The notes under the pieces were generated by a model. It made no database searches. It worked only from the letters and a program-made list of their open reading frames with translations, and had not been told where the DNA came from. Positions 50,807 to 62,646 of a stretch of DNA of 64,000 bases are shown here, piece after piece. Origin of the DNA: JBLHKW01 sp047618565 (GTDB lineage: Bacteria > Planctomycetota > UBA1135 > GCA-002686595). The stretch is from assembly GCA_047618565.1 (NCBI GenBank), contig JBLHKW010000002.1, positions 65,156-129,155 of the forward strand. The letters run 5' to 3'. The position numbers and the translations under genes are program-made. Position 1 is the first letter of the stretch, and every line of letters begins with the position of its first letter.

Positions 50807-52894
50807 TCAGTTGTCGATCAGGCGCACGTCCAGGATGACGTCACCGACCTCGATCGTATCGAGCACCCGCGCGCCCGTTCGCAGCTCTCCGAATATCGTG
50901 TAGCGGCCGTCGAGATGGGGCGTCGGGCAGTGGGTCACGAAGAACTGACTGCCGCCGCTCTCGATGTCCTGGTTGCGCGGCATGCCCAGGGAACCGCGCA
51001 CGTACTTGCGCGGTCCGATCTCGTGACGCAGCGCAGCGCCCTGCCACGGGCTGGCGCCATTCCCATCGCCGCGGTAGCAGCCGCCTTGGATCACGAAATC
51101 GGCCACGACGCGGTGGAAGTTCAGGCCGTCGTAGTGGTCCGCGCGTGCGAGTTCGAGGAAGTTGAAGACGTGCACGGGTGCCTCATCGACGAAGAGCTCG
51201 AAGGTCATCGGGCCGCGGTTCGTGCTGATCTCGACCCGCGGGTTCTCGTCCGGTAGCTGCTTGCCGACGATCGGCACCACGCGCTCGGGCCAGTCGGAGG
51301 TCGGCGCGGAAAGCGGCGCCCGACCGGCACGCTCGAGCACCTCGTACGCCACCTGTCGCACGTAGGCGTGCTCGTCCTTCAGCGCCGTGCGCGCCAGCGC
51401 GTACGCCTCGTCCGTGGCGAGCTCTTCCGCGTAGAGCAGGCTGTTGAACTTGACCTCGGCTCCGATGTCGCCGTCGCTGCGTCCGAACGCACGCCGCAGG
51501 GCGGGCAGATCGTCCGGGTTCGGGCTCTGGCGCAGGGCCAGCACGGCGGAGAGTCGGTGTCCGTTGTCGCGTCCCTGCAGCAGCCGGTACAGCCGTTCAC
51601 GTGCGGCGGGTGTCGGATGGGCGCCGAGGGCCTCGATCGCCGCTCCCGCGACGCGCAGGTTGCGGTCCTCGCTCAGGGTGATCAGGTAGGGCACCGCCAG
51701 CTCGCTCGGAAGTTCGCCGGCCGCGTGGGCACAGGCCACGCGCATGAGCGGATCCTTGCTGACCATCTTGAGCTCCAGGTCCGGGGCCAGGGTCACGCCG
51801 CGCAGGAGCGCTTCGGCCTCGAAGGCGCTCGCGCGCACGTAGGGCGAGCGGTCCACACGCGCGCTTTCGACTAGACCGAAGATTCGATCGCTCGCCTGTT
51901 GCTGGCCCAGGGCCGTGAAGGTCGCGGCGCGGACATGCGCCGACGGATGCCCCAGCGTGCGCTCGAGGGCGTCCACGGAGCGTACAGCTGCAGCCGTGGC
52001 GAGGCCGTTCAACGCCTCGATGACCACGCGCCAGTCCGGGTCACGAAGCGCGTGCTCGAGCTCCGTGCGCACCTTGTCATCCGCTTCCAGCTGCGCCAGA
52101 CCCTTGACCGCGAACAGGCGCACGAGCACGTCGGACTCGCAGCGCGCTCGATCGATGAACACCTGTCGCGCGGCGGCGGACTCTCGTCGTTGCAGGCTGA
52201 AGAGCGCGCGCCAGATTACATCCGCAGTTTCGAATCCGTCGTCCGCGGACGACGTGTGGGGCGCGCGCGGGAGCATCGCGGCCACACTCACCAGGGCCGC
52301 GTCGATCTCGGCGTCGGACTCCGTCTCGCCGTCGACCGTCCATCGATGGGGCCCGACGGCAGCCTCGATGCGCACGACGCGCGCGGGATCCTCGAGGGCT
52401 GCGATCACGGCGGCGCGTAGCGGCGGCGTGCCGATCTTGCTGGCGGCCTCGATCAGGGTCGCGCGCGTGACATCGTCGGTCTCGGACAGGGCATCCAGCA
52501 GCGCGTCGTCGGCCTCGGGGTCGGCGCGCATGCCGAGGGCGAAGGCCGCGCGCGATCGGACGAGCGCATTCGGATCGCTCAGCCCCGAGGCCAGGGCCTT
52601 CGTCACCTCGTCCCCGAAATCGGCCAGCGGCAAGCGGCCGAGGGCCACCATCGTCCGTGCGCGGACGGCCGGGTCGACGTGCCGCGTGAGCTGGACCAGT
52701 TGCCCGTTTCCCTCCTTGCGGGCGTCTTCCAGCTCGCCGATCAGGGCCAGGGCACCCTTGCGATCCAGGCTGCCGGTGGAGGTGCGCGGCGCGTCGGGCT
52801 GCAGGGACGCGCAGGCACCCAGCAGGCTGAGGGCCATCAGGTGGGCGATGGGGCGGCGTTGGGCGGGACTGGTCACGGGAGATTGGCGCGGCAC
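50807..52894 (-). CDS. HEAT-repeat lipoprotein with C-terminal cyclophilin domain
   Basis: The 695-residue product (GTG at 52894; a GTG at 52876 is also possible) has a lipoprotein signal ending LMALSLLGAC. Residues about 45-530 are HEAT/PBS-lyase-like helical repeats (RTMVALGRLPLADFGDEV, RSRAAFALGMRADPEADDAL). The last 150 residues form a cyclophilin peptidyl-prolyl isomerase: VEISTNRGPMTFELFVDEAP, the YDGLNFHRVVADFVIQGG active-site segment, and GSQFFVTHCPTPHLDGRYTI-F-G. The isomerase is joined to a protein-binding solenoid and probably acts on outer-membrane or exported proteins. It is convergent with the rhodanese gene. Confidence 0.9.
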   Translation of the reverse strand: MPRQSPVTSPAQRRPIAHLMALSLLGACASLQPDAPRTSTGSLDRKGALALIGELEDARKEGNGQLVQLTRHVDPAVRARTMVALGRLPLADFGDEVTKALASGLSDPNALVRSRAAFALGMRADPEADDALLDALSETDDVTRATLIEAASKIGTPPLRAAVIAALEDPARVVRIEAAVGPHRWTVDGETESDAEIDAALVSVAAMLPRAPHTSSADDGFETADVIWRALFSLQRRESAAARQVFIDRARCESDVLVRLFAVKGLAQLEADDKVRTELEHALRDPDWRVVIEALNGLATAAAVRSVDALERTLGHPSAHVRAATFTALGQQQASDRIFGLVESARVDRSPYVRASAFEAEALLRGVTLAPDLELKMVSKDPLMRVACAHAAGELPSELAVPYLITLSEDRNLRVAGAAIEALGAHPTPAARERLYRLLQGRDNGHRLSAVLALRQSPNPDDLPALRRAFGRSDGDIGAEVKFNSLLYAEELATDEAYALARTALKDEHAYVRQVAYEVLERAGRAPLSAPTSDWPERVVPIVGKQLPDENPRVEISTNRGPMTFELFVDEAPVHVFNFLELARADHYDGLNFHRVVADFVIQGGCYRGDGNGASPWQGAALRHEIGPRKYVRGSLGMPRNQDIESGGSQFFVTHCPTPHLDGRYTIFGELRTGARVLDTIEVGDVILDVRLIDN

Positions 52895-53010
52895 GGGCTG
52901 GATGGACTACGATATGGGGTCAATCACCGGGTGACGGGCTCCGTGTGGCAACCTTCGCCGCAGCCCTTTCCCGGACCCGAATTCTACGCACGCGGAGCGC
53001 CGAACGAGCC

Positions 53011-54276
53011 ATGAGCATCGCCAGTATCCCCGAGATCCTCGACGACCTAAGCCAGGGCAAGATGATCATCCTGGTCGACGATCCGAATCGTGAGAACGAG
53101 GGCGACCTGGCCATGCTGGCCGAGCACGTCACGCCCGAGGCCGTGAACTTCATGGCGACCGAGGGTCGTGGCCTGATCTGCCTGCCGCTCTCGGGCGGCA
53201 TCTGCGACAACCTGGGCCTCGCGCCCCAGGCCTCGCGCAACACGAGCCGCCACGGCACCAATTTCACGGTCTCGATCGAGGCAGCCACGGGCATCACGAC
53301 CGGTATCAGCGCTGCGGACCGCGCGCGTACGGTCCAGGTGGCCTGCGACCCGGATGCGACTGCCGAGGACCTGGCCCAGCCGGGACACATCTTCCCCCTG
53401 CGAGCAAGGGACGGCGGCGTCCTGGTGCGCGGCGGCCAGACCGAGGGCATCGTCGACCTGGCGCGCCTCGCCGGTGGGCGCCCCGCAGGAATGATCTGCG
53501 AGGTCATGAACGCGGACGGAACCATGGCACGCATGCCGGACCTGGAGGTGTTTGCCGAGAAGCACGACCTCAAGATCTGCACCATCGAGGACCTGATCGC
53601 GTGGCGGCGCAAGAACGAGCGGTTGATCGAGCCGATCGAGCTCGACGTGCCCTTGCCGACCCGTTTCGGCAGCTTCAAGGCGCACGTCTTCGAGTCGGTC
53701 ATCGACCAGAAGCAGCACGTGGCGTTGACGGTAGGGATGCCGGAGCCCGGTCTCGACGGAGTGCGCGATGCCGTGGACGACCCGGTTCTGGTGCGCGTCC
53801 ACTCAGAGTGCCTGACGGGCGACGTCTTCCATTCCCTGCGCTGCGACTGTGGCGAGCAGCTGGACAAGGCCTTGAGCATCCTCGGTGAAGAGGAACACGG
53901 CGTGCTGGTCTACCTGCGCCAGGAGGGGCGTGGGATCGGCCTGGCCAACAAGCTGCGTGCTTATCGGCTGCAGGATCAGGGCATGGACACGGTCGAGGCC
54001 AACCAGGCGCTCGGGCTCCCGGCAGACCTGCGCGAGTACGGGATCGGAGCCCAGATCCTCCATTATCTGGGGGTGCGGCAGATGAAACTGCTCACCAACA
54101 ACCCCAAGAAAATCCACGGGCTGGCGGGCTACGGGCTCGAGGTGGTCGACCAGGTGCCCCTGGAGCTTCCTCCTAACCCTAGCAACATCAAGTACTTACG
54201 TGCGAAGCGAGACAAGATGGGGCACCTGCTGGACGGCGTGGGCCAAGAGACATCCACTGCGGATCCGAGGGAATAA
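53011..54276 (+). CDS. ribBA: bifunctional riboflavin enzyme RibBA
   Basis: RibBA supplies both starting materials of riboflavin synthesis: the N-terminal half makes dihydroxybutanone phosphate from ribulose 5-phosphate, and the C-terminal half is GTP cyclohydrolase II. The ATG at 53011 gives 421 residues. Landmarks are ILVDDPNRENEGDLAMLAEH, GLICLPLSGG, HGTNFTVSIEA and GHIFPLRARDGGVL. In the second half come VRVHSECLTGDVFHSLRCDC-G with the three zinc Cys, RQEGRGIGLANKLRAYRLQD and LTNNPKKIHGL. No FMN riboswitch precedes it and no other rib gene is adjacent. Confidence 0.96.
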   Translation: MSIASIPEILDDLSQGKMIILVDDPNRENEGDLAMLAEHVTPEAVNFMATEGRGLICLPLSGGICDNLGLAPQASRNTSRHGTNFTVSIEAATGITTGISAADRARTVQVACDPDATAEDLAQPGHIFPLRARDGGVLVRGGQTEGIVDLARLAGGRPAGMICEVMNADGTMARMPDLEVFAEKHDLKICTIEDLIAWRRKNERLIEPIELDVPLPTRFGSFKAHVFESVIDQKQHVALTVGMPEPGLDGVRDAVDDPVLVRVHSECLTGDVFHSLRCDCGEQLDKALSILGEEEHGVLVYLRQEGRGIGLANKLRAYRLQDQGMDTVEANQALGLPADLREYGIGAQILHYLGVRQMKLLTNNPKKIHGLAGYGLEVVDQVPLELPPNPSNIKYLRAKRDKMGHLLDGVGQETSTADPRE

Positions 54277-54306
54277 CGCGCGCCTGGCGACGTCGGTACA
54301 GGCGTG

Positions 54307-54906
54307 ATGGTCAGGCCCTTGATGCAAAACGCCACCCGAGAGGACAGGACGCTGGTACAGGAGGTCCTGGCGGGCAACCAGGCGTCCTTCCAGCTGCTCG
54401 TCGAGCGCTATGAGGGCAAGCTCTTTGCGCTCGCGCGGCGCTACACGCGCAGCATGGTCGAGGTCGAGGATCTGGTGCAGGACACCTTCTTGAAGGCGTT
54501 CAGCCGGCTCGACTCCTTCCAGCACCAATCGAGCTTCTACACCTGGATCTACCGCATCGCCACGAACACGATCCTCGACTTTCTCAAGCGTCGAGGACGC
54601 AGCCCGATTCAAGCCGTCGAGGACCCGGAAGCGGCCTTCGATAGCCCCCAGGCCGCGGTCGCGCGACCTGACGGCAACCTGGAGCGCGAGGAGCTCAGCA
54701 GCATCACCTACGCGGTGCTCGACTCCATGCCCGAGATCTTCCGCACCGTGCTGATCATGCGCGAGTTCGAGAGCATGGCCTACCAGGACATCGCCGACGT
54801 GCTCGAGATCTCGATCGGCACCGTCGAGTCGCGCATCTTCCGCGCCCGCGCCCGATTCAAGCAGCGCCTTTTACAGCTCTACCCCGATTTCGCCTTGCCT
54901 CAATAG
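54307..54906 (+). CDS. ECF-type RNA polymerase sigma factor
   Basis: Extracytoplasmic-function sigma factor of about 199 residues (ATG at 54307; 54322 is also possible). Region 2 is visible in FQLLVERYEGKLFALARRYT, VEDLVQDTFLKAFSRL and FYTWIYRIATNTILDFLKRR. Region 4 has the helix-turn-helix IADVLEISIGTVESRIFRAR. Regions 1 and 3 are absent, as expected. The anti-sigma gene follows after 18 bases. It resembles the RpoE-like group. Confidence 0.94.
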   Translation: MVRPLMQNATREDRTLVQEVLAGNQASFQLLVERYEGKLFALARRYTRSMVEVEDLVQDTFLKAFSRLDSFQHQSSFYTWIYRIATNTILDFLKRRGRSPIQAVEDPEAAFDSPQAAVARPDGNLEREELSSITYAVLDSMPEIFRTVLIMREFESMAYQDIADVLEISIGTVESRIFRARARFKQRLLQLYPDFALPQ

Positions 54907-54924
54907 TCCAGTGAGGAAGTCATC

Positions 54925-55446
54925 ATGAAGTGTCAAGACGCCCAACCGCTCATCCAGGGATACCTGGACGGTGAGATCACCGAGGCCCAGGCGGGCCCGT
55001 TGCGCCAGCATCTGCTCGCATGTACCCCGTGCCGCACCACGACCCAGGACGGCAAGGCCCTCAAGGCCTGGTTCGTCGATGGGGATCCTGTCACGGTGCC
55101 GGCGGGTTTCGCTGCGCGCGTTGCCCGGCGTGCTTTCGCGGGGGATCGCGGAGCGGAGCAGACGGTCACCAGCGGAGCGGTCGAGCGCGAGGCCGAGCAA
55201 GGCCGGATGCTGTCCTTCGTGCTTCAGCTGACCGCCGTGGCCGCGGCCTTGCTGATGGCATTCTCGATCGGAATCCGGACGGCCGAGCGGCCCAGTACCG
55301 GCGAGCTGCACGCGGACGACGCCTCCAAGGCCTGGGCCCTGAACGAGCTCGACCTGCTGAACGCGCTGCCCGAGGACGTATCTCCTGAAGCGGGCAGTCC
55401 GAACGACGACGGGACGAGCGAGGCCACCGGAGAGCGTGACCGATGA
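54925..55446 (+). CDS. anti-sigma factor with HC2-type zinc finger
   Basis: Membrane anti-sigma factor that holds the preceding ECF sigma factor inactive. The 173-residue product has the zinc-finger pattern Cys 3, then RQHLLACTPCRT (HxxxCxxC) within the first 40 residues. One membrane helix comes at about 93-112 (LSFVLQLTAVAAALLMAFSI) and an acidic outside tail follows. The ATG of the next gene overlaps its stop by four bases. Confidence 0.9.
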   Translation: MKCQDAQPLIQGYLDGEITEAQAGPLRQHLLACTPCRTTTQDGKALKAWFVDGDPVTVPAGFAARVARRAFAGDRGAEQTVTSGAVEREAEQGRMLSFVLQLTAVAAALLMAFSIGIRTAERPSTGELHADDASKAWALNELDLLNALPEDVSPEAGSPNDDGTSEATGERDR

Positions 55447-55829
55447 CGAACGTCCGGGTCTGGATCACGGTCCTGGCATTGATCAGCTTCCTGGCCGGGA
55501 CGGCCGCGGGCAAGATCTTGACCGGACGCTCCGCTGCCGGCGATCTGGCCCGCGCTGCCGAGCGCGGGGCTTTGGCCGACTATGAGGCCCTATTCGGCGA
55601 CCAGTTCGAGCTGGACGAGGACCGACGCGCTCTCCTGAGAGTCCTGCTCGAGCACTACGAGCAGGAAGTCACTCGCATCCGAAACGATCATCTGTCCAGC
55701 TACCGGTCCGCGATCGAGCCCGAGCTGCGGCGTGTGGGCATTGAGTACAACCAGTACATTCGTGATAAGGTCCTTCCGCCCGCAAAACGGCCGGTCTTCG
55801 ATCAGCTGGCGCGCGGTCCCCTCGACTGA
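55443..55829 (+). CDS. membrane-anchored Spy/ZraP-like periplasmic protein
   Basis: The 128-residue product has one N-terminal membrane helix (VWITVLALISFLAGTAAG) and a helical periplasmic part (ELDEDRRALLRVLLEHYEQE, then VLPPAKRPVFDQLA). This pattern of LTxEQR-like and LTPxQRxxFD-like segments is typical of Spy/CpxP/ZraP heavy-metal or stress sensors. It overlaps the anti-sigma gene, so it probably feeds a periplasmic signal to the sigma/anti-sigma pair. Assignment is by pattern. Confidence 0.75.
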   Translation: MTNVRVWITVLALISFLAGTAAGKILTGRSAAGDLARAAERGALADYEALFGDQFELDEDRRALLRVLLEHYEQEVTRIRNDHLSSYRSAIEPELRRVGIEYNQYIRDKVLPPAKRPVFDQLARGPLD

Positions 55830-55886
55830 GGGATCACCCGATCCCACCCACTCCTCCACCTCCCTCGAGCGGTCTCAGATAGAACC

Positions 55887-57665
55887 ATGGCAAGGTCTTG
55901 CGGCATTCGAATCGGGCCCCGGCGCTACGAGATCGTGGTTCTCGACGGTAGTCCGAAGAAGCACCAGATCTCGGCCTACTACTCGGGCGAATTCCCGAGC
56001 GATCCGGAGAACGCGGAGACGGAGTTCGCGGCTGCCCTGCGCCACACGGCGAAGGAACACAACATCCCGCACGAGAACGTCGGCCTGGTGATCGACTCGG
56101 GTCAGGCGGCGTTCCGGAGGGTTCGCCTGCCGTTCTCGGATCAGTCGAAGATCGACCAGGTGCTGAAGTACGAGGTCGAGGCCTTGCTGCCGCAGTGGAA
56201 CATCGATGACGTCATCGTCGATTTCCTGACCGTGTCACGGGACGAGCAAGGTTCCGAGCTGCTGGTTTCGGCCGTGCCCAAATCGGAGCTGGGACGCATG
56301 CTCAAGATCACCGAGCGCGCCGGCATCGAACCGCTCGAGGTGGAGCTCGAGACGACGGCGATGGTCAACGCGGCTTCGAGCGCGGAGATCTTCGCCTCGG
56401 AGAGTTCTCAGTTGCTCGTGCATATCGGCGAGCTATCGACCTCGGTCGTGGTGGTCGAGGCGGGCCAGGTGCGCGAGATGCGCGTGATTCACATCGGTGC
56501 CCTGAGCCAGGAGCCGAAGAAGAAGCCGGACGACGAGGAGCAGGAATCCAGCGACCCGGAGGCCGAGGCGGCGCAGGACCAGGTGCAGGGCGAGGACGGG
56601 GAGCGCGAACTTGTCTTCCTCGAGAATCCGGAAGAGCCGGAACCGCTGCAGATCAGCCGCCGGCTGGATCAGGCCGTACGGCGCATCCGGCGTGAGCTCG
56701 GGCGCACGATCTCCGGCGCCCGGACGACCCACCCGGTCGACGCCATCTACGTCTGCGGCATGGAGCTGCCCAGCCTGATCGGTAGCGACGTGCAGGACAT
56801 TCCGATCTACCTGCTCGATTGCTTCGACGAGGACGGCGGCCAGCCCGCCGACGGCTACGGTGGCCTCGTGATCGCCTACGGCTCGGCGATCCGCCAGCTC
56901 GGGGGCGGGGTCGTGGTCGCTTCGCTACGGCGCGAAGAGCTGCGTTACACGGGAGCGTTCGAGCGCATCGAGTTCCCGCTGGCGGTGGCTTGCCTGTTGC
57001 TCACGACGCTACTTGGCGTGATCAGCATCCTGCAGGTCAAGCAGGCCGAGTGGCAGAAGGGTGGCGGCCGGTTCTGGCTCATGAGCTCGAACAACTACAT
57101 GGTGGACGACCTGGCCGAGGGGCGTGTGGGCTTGCTCAATCCGGCGCCCAAGGAGCTCGAGGACTATGCGGAGCTGATCGAGACCCCGGGCGGTGATCCA
57201 GACCGGACGCCGCTGGAGTCGTTGCGATATATCCGCGACGACCTCGCCCAGCGCGTGCTCGGCCTGCGCCGGACCCTGGGTCAGGATGGTGACATCGTGC
57301 AGCCCCAGTCGGCGTTCCTCGCCACCATGCTGGTGCTGGATGTGCTCAAGTCGAACGCTGGCACGCGCCCGTCGCTGCGGCGCGTGCGCTCGGTCTACCA
57401 GAAGGGTACGCGCGGCGCCGGGGATTCCGTCATCGTGTCGATGGACATCACCTTTTTCGCGGAGAACTCCCTGCGCGGCACTCAGGACTACGAGGCTTTC
57501 GCGCAGGCGCTGAAGGCCGAGCCCTGGTTCGTCGAGATCGACAAGAAGAAGTCCGTACCCCTCGAGGGAGACGCCGGCATCGCGCTGACCAATGTCCCGG
57601 TCACGGTGGATGTGTCCAAGTACCTGGCGTCTCATGCTGCCCCCGGGGCCCAGGGCAAGATGTAA
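55887..57665 (+). CDS. GspL/PilM-like actin-fold protein of a type II secretion or type IV pilus platform
   Basis: The 592-residue product starts with an actin-like ATPase-fold part (CGIRIGPRRYEIVVL, VGLVIDSGQAAFRRVRLPFS, then the PilM-like KIDQVLKYEVEALLP). An acidic insert lies at about 210-245. One membrane helix comes at about 362-383 (AVACLLLTTLLGVISILQVK), followed by a periplasmic ferredoxin-like part with DSVIVSMDITF near the end. This layout is that of GspL, or of PilM joined to PilN. The pairing with the next gene, a GspM/PilO-like protein, supports an inner-membrane platform that links ATPase and pseudopilus. No other gsp or pil gene is in the window. Confidence 0.8.
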   Translation: MARSCGIRIGPRRYEIVVLDGSPKKHQISAYYSGEFPSDPENAETEFAAALRHTAKEHNIPHENVGLVIDSGQAAFRRVRLPFSDQSKIDQVLKYEVEALLPQWNIDDVIVDFLTVSRDEQGSELLVSAVPKSELGRMLKITERAGIEPLEVELETTAMVNAASSAEIFASESSQLLVHIGELSTSVVVVEAGQVREMRVIHIGALSQEPKKKPDDEEQESSDPEAEAAQDQVQGEDGERELVFLENPEEPEPLQISRRLDQAVRRIRRELGRTISGARTTHPVDAIYVCGMELPSLIGSDVQDIPIYLLDCFDEDGGQPADGYGGLVIAYGSAIRQLGGGVVVASLRREELRYTGAFERIEFPLAVACLLLTTLLGVISILQVKQAEWQKGGGRFWLMSSNNYMVDDLAEGRVGLLNPAPKELEDYAELIETPGGDPDRTPLESLRYIRDDLAQRVLGLRRTLGQDGDIVQPQSAFLATMLVLDVLKSNAGTRPSLRRVRSVYQKGTRGAGDSVIVSMDITFFAENSLRGTQDYEAFAQALKAEPWFVEIDKKKSVPLEGDAGIALTNVPVTVDVSKYLASHAAPGAQGKM

Positions 57666-58201
57666 TGAAGTTCACCTTTGCACGGGTCGTGATTCTGCTG
57701 TGTGTCGTGCTGTCCGGTGCACTGGGCGTGTTCGCCTGGTCGCAACAGAAGGCGATCGAGGAGATGCGCACCGCCCTGGCGCCAGGAGGGGAGGTCGAGG
57801 ACCTCGTACGCGAGATCCAGGTCTACTCGCGTGAGCACACCGAGCTGATGAAGCAGAAGGAAGGCGACCTGCTTTCCGACGAGGACCAGACGCCCGAGTC
57901 CTACATCCGTGGCGTGGCCTACCGCCCGGACGTCAGCATGGGCCAGATCGAGGTCGATCCGGACACCCGCGACGACAAGAGCTTCGTCGACATGATCTAC
58001 CGCATCAACGCGGACGACAAGGCCAAGAAGTTCACGCGCACGCACCTGGCCAACTTCTTCTTCAAGCTCGAAGAGAAGAGCAACCGCGTCAAGGTCACGC
58101 TACTCGAGGTCAAGGCCGCCGAGAAGCGCCTCGACCCGCACGAGATCCCCAGCGACAACTGGACCTTCAAGGCCGAAGTTACGCTGCGCAGGAAGAAGTA
58201 A
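57665..58201 (+). CDS. GspM/PilO-like inner-membrane platform protein
   Basis: The 178-residue product begins on the last base of the preceding stop. It has a basic start and one membrane helix (about 7-25, VVILLCVVLSGALGVFAW), a short coiled coil, and a periplasmic domain with FTRTHLANFFFKLEEKSNRV and TFKAEVTLRRKK, as in PilO/GspM. Such proteins pair with GspL or PilN. Similarity is by topology and context rather than clear sequence identity. Confidence 0.7.
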   Translation: MKFTFARVVILLCVVLSGALGVFAWSQQKAIEEMRTALAPGGEVEDLVREIQVYSREHTELMKQKEGDLLSDEDQTPESYIRGVAYRPDVSMGQIEVDPDTRDDKSFVDMIYRINADDKAKKFTRTHLANFFFKLEEKSNRVKVTLLEVKAAEKRLDPHEIPSDNWTFKAEVTLRRKK

Positions 58202-58203
58202 GC

Positions 58204-59301
58204 GTGTCCGCGGCAGCCGCCACTGAAGGCAGTCCCGGTCGCCGCAAGCTGTCCGTCGGGCGCAAGCTGTTGCTCTCGCTGTCCGTGCTGGTCCTCGGCG
58301 CGGCGCTACTCGAAGCGGCCGTGCGCGTGCGTTTCTACCTGTCGCACGGGTCCTGGACGGCGCTGCTTGGATTCACGACGCACGAGGTTTCCGGTCTGCC
58401 GATTCCGATACCGGGACGCCTGGCGGGACCGATCGAGATCGACTCGTTGGGGTTCCGGAATCCGGAGCTCGCACTGCCCAAGCCTGAGGGCGTGATGCGG
58501 CTGGCGTTTCTGGGCGGCTCGACCACCTTTTGCGCCGAGGCAGCCGAGGGTGCGCACGCGTGGCCGGCGCGGGTTCGGGATCTCCTGGCGGAAAGCTATC
58601 CGGAGACCGAATTCGACTTTGTCAACGCGGGTGTCAGCGGCTACTCGATCGAGAGGAGCTCGCTCAATCTGAAGCACCGCGTGGCGCAGCTCGATCCGGA
58701 TGTGATCTTCATCTATCACGCCACCAACGACATCACCAAGGACACGCGCAAGCTGGCCCAGGACGCGGGCGTCTACCAGGGCCATGGCGATGGGGGCAGC
58801 TTCATGGCGAAGTACTCCCAGGCCTGGGCGCTGATCGAGAAGAACCTGCTCTTCCAGAAACGCATGTCGGCGCTCAAGGACGAGGGCGGACGGCTGGAGA
58901 TCGTCGGCGATACGGTCGCCGCGGACTTCGAGCAGCGCCTGACGCAGCTGGTTCAGGACGCGCAGGCGTGCGCGCAGCTGGTCGTGCTGCCCACGTTCAG
59001 TCACCAGGTGCGGCGGGAGCAGACGGCCGAGAGGCGGCTCGACGCCTGCAATACCTCCCTGTACTACATGCCCTACATGAGCCCGGATGGCTGCCTGATC
59101 GCGTTCGAGGCTTACAACGCCGCGATCCGGCGCGTGGCCGCGGCGACCGGCGCGCTGCTGGTCGAGGGCGAGTACGACATCCCGGGGGACAGGGAGCACT
59201 TCAACGACTCCGTGCACCTGATCGGACCGGGGCTGCGCCTGATGGGCGAGCGCGTGGGACGCGCGTTGATCGCGTCACCGGAGCTGAAGGCGCTGCTATA
59301 G
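58204..59301 (+). CDS. membrane-anchored SGNH/GDSL-family hydrolase
   Basis: Starting with GTG two bases after the previous stop, the product has 365 residues. A membrane anchor lies at about 23-42 (KLLLSLSVLVLGAALLEAAV). The SGNH blocks are in order: I, FLGGSTTFC with the nucleophile Ser; II, NAGVSGYS; III, YHATNDITK; V, FNDSVHLIGPG with the catalytic His. The oxyanion Gly and Asn are present. These enzymes remove acyl groups from sugars or lipids. Its place at the end of the GspL/GspM operon is unexplained. Confidence 0.88.
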   Translation: MSAAAATEGSPGRRKLSVGRKLLLSLSVLVLGAALLEAAVRVRFYLSHGSWTALLGFTTHEVSGLPIPIPGRLAGPIEIDSLGFRNPELALPKPEGVMRLAFLGGSTTFCAEAAEGAHAWPARVRDLLAESYPETEFDFVNAGVSGYSIERSSLNLKHRVAQLDPDVIFIYHATNDITKDTRKLAQDAGVYQGHGDGGSFMAKYSQAWALIEKNLLFQKRMSALKDEGGRLEIVGDTVAADFEQRLTQLVQDAQACAQLVVLPTFSHQVRREQTAERRLDACNTSLYYMPYMSPDGCLIAFEAYNAAIRRVAAATGALLVEGEYDIPGDREHFNDSVHLIGPGLRLMGERVGRALIASPELKALL

Positions 59302-59326
59302 GAGCGAGCCGGCGCCGCGCGGCTCC

Positions 59327-62545
<3,219 letters not shown>

Positions 62546-62572
62546 TTGGGGGCGGCGTGGGGATCCGGTAGC

Positions 62573-62591
62573 GGGCCCCGTTTGGGCCCCC
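62573..62591. terminator. GC hairpin upstream of carB
   Basis: GGGCCC (62573-62578) can pair with GGGCCC (62584-62589) around a five-base loop, between the membrane-protein gene and carB. There is no T-run on the minus strand. It could be a weak terminator of the upstream gene or part of a carB leader; the sequence does not decide. Confidence 0.35.
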
Positions 62592-62646
62592 TTAAACTAC
62601 CGAATTGAAACACAGCCCAGGGTCGCTGTCGACGTTCCGGCGGCCC

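Noticed and set aside
52895..53010. FMN riboswitch before ribBA
   Set aside because: The upstream gap is only 116 bases and lacks the conserved RFN-element segments.
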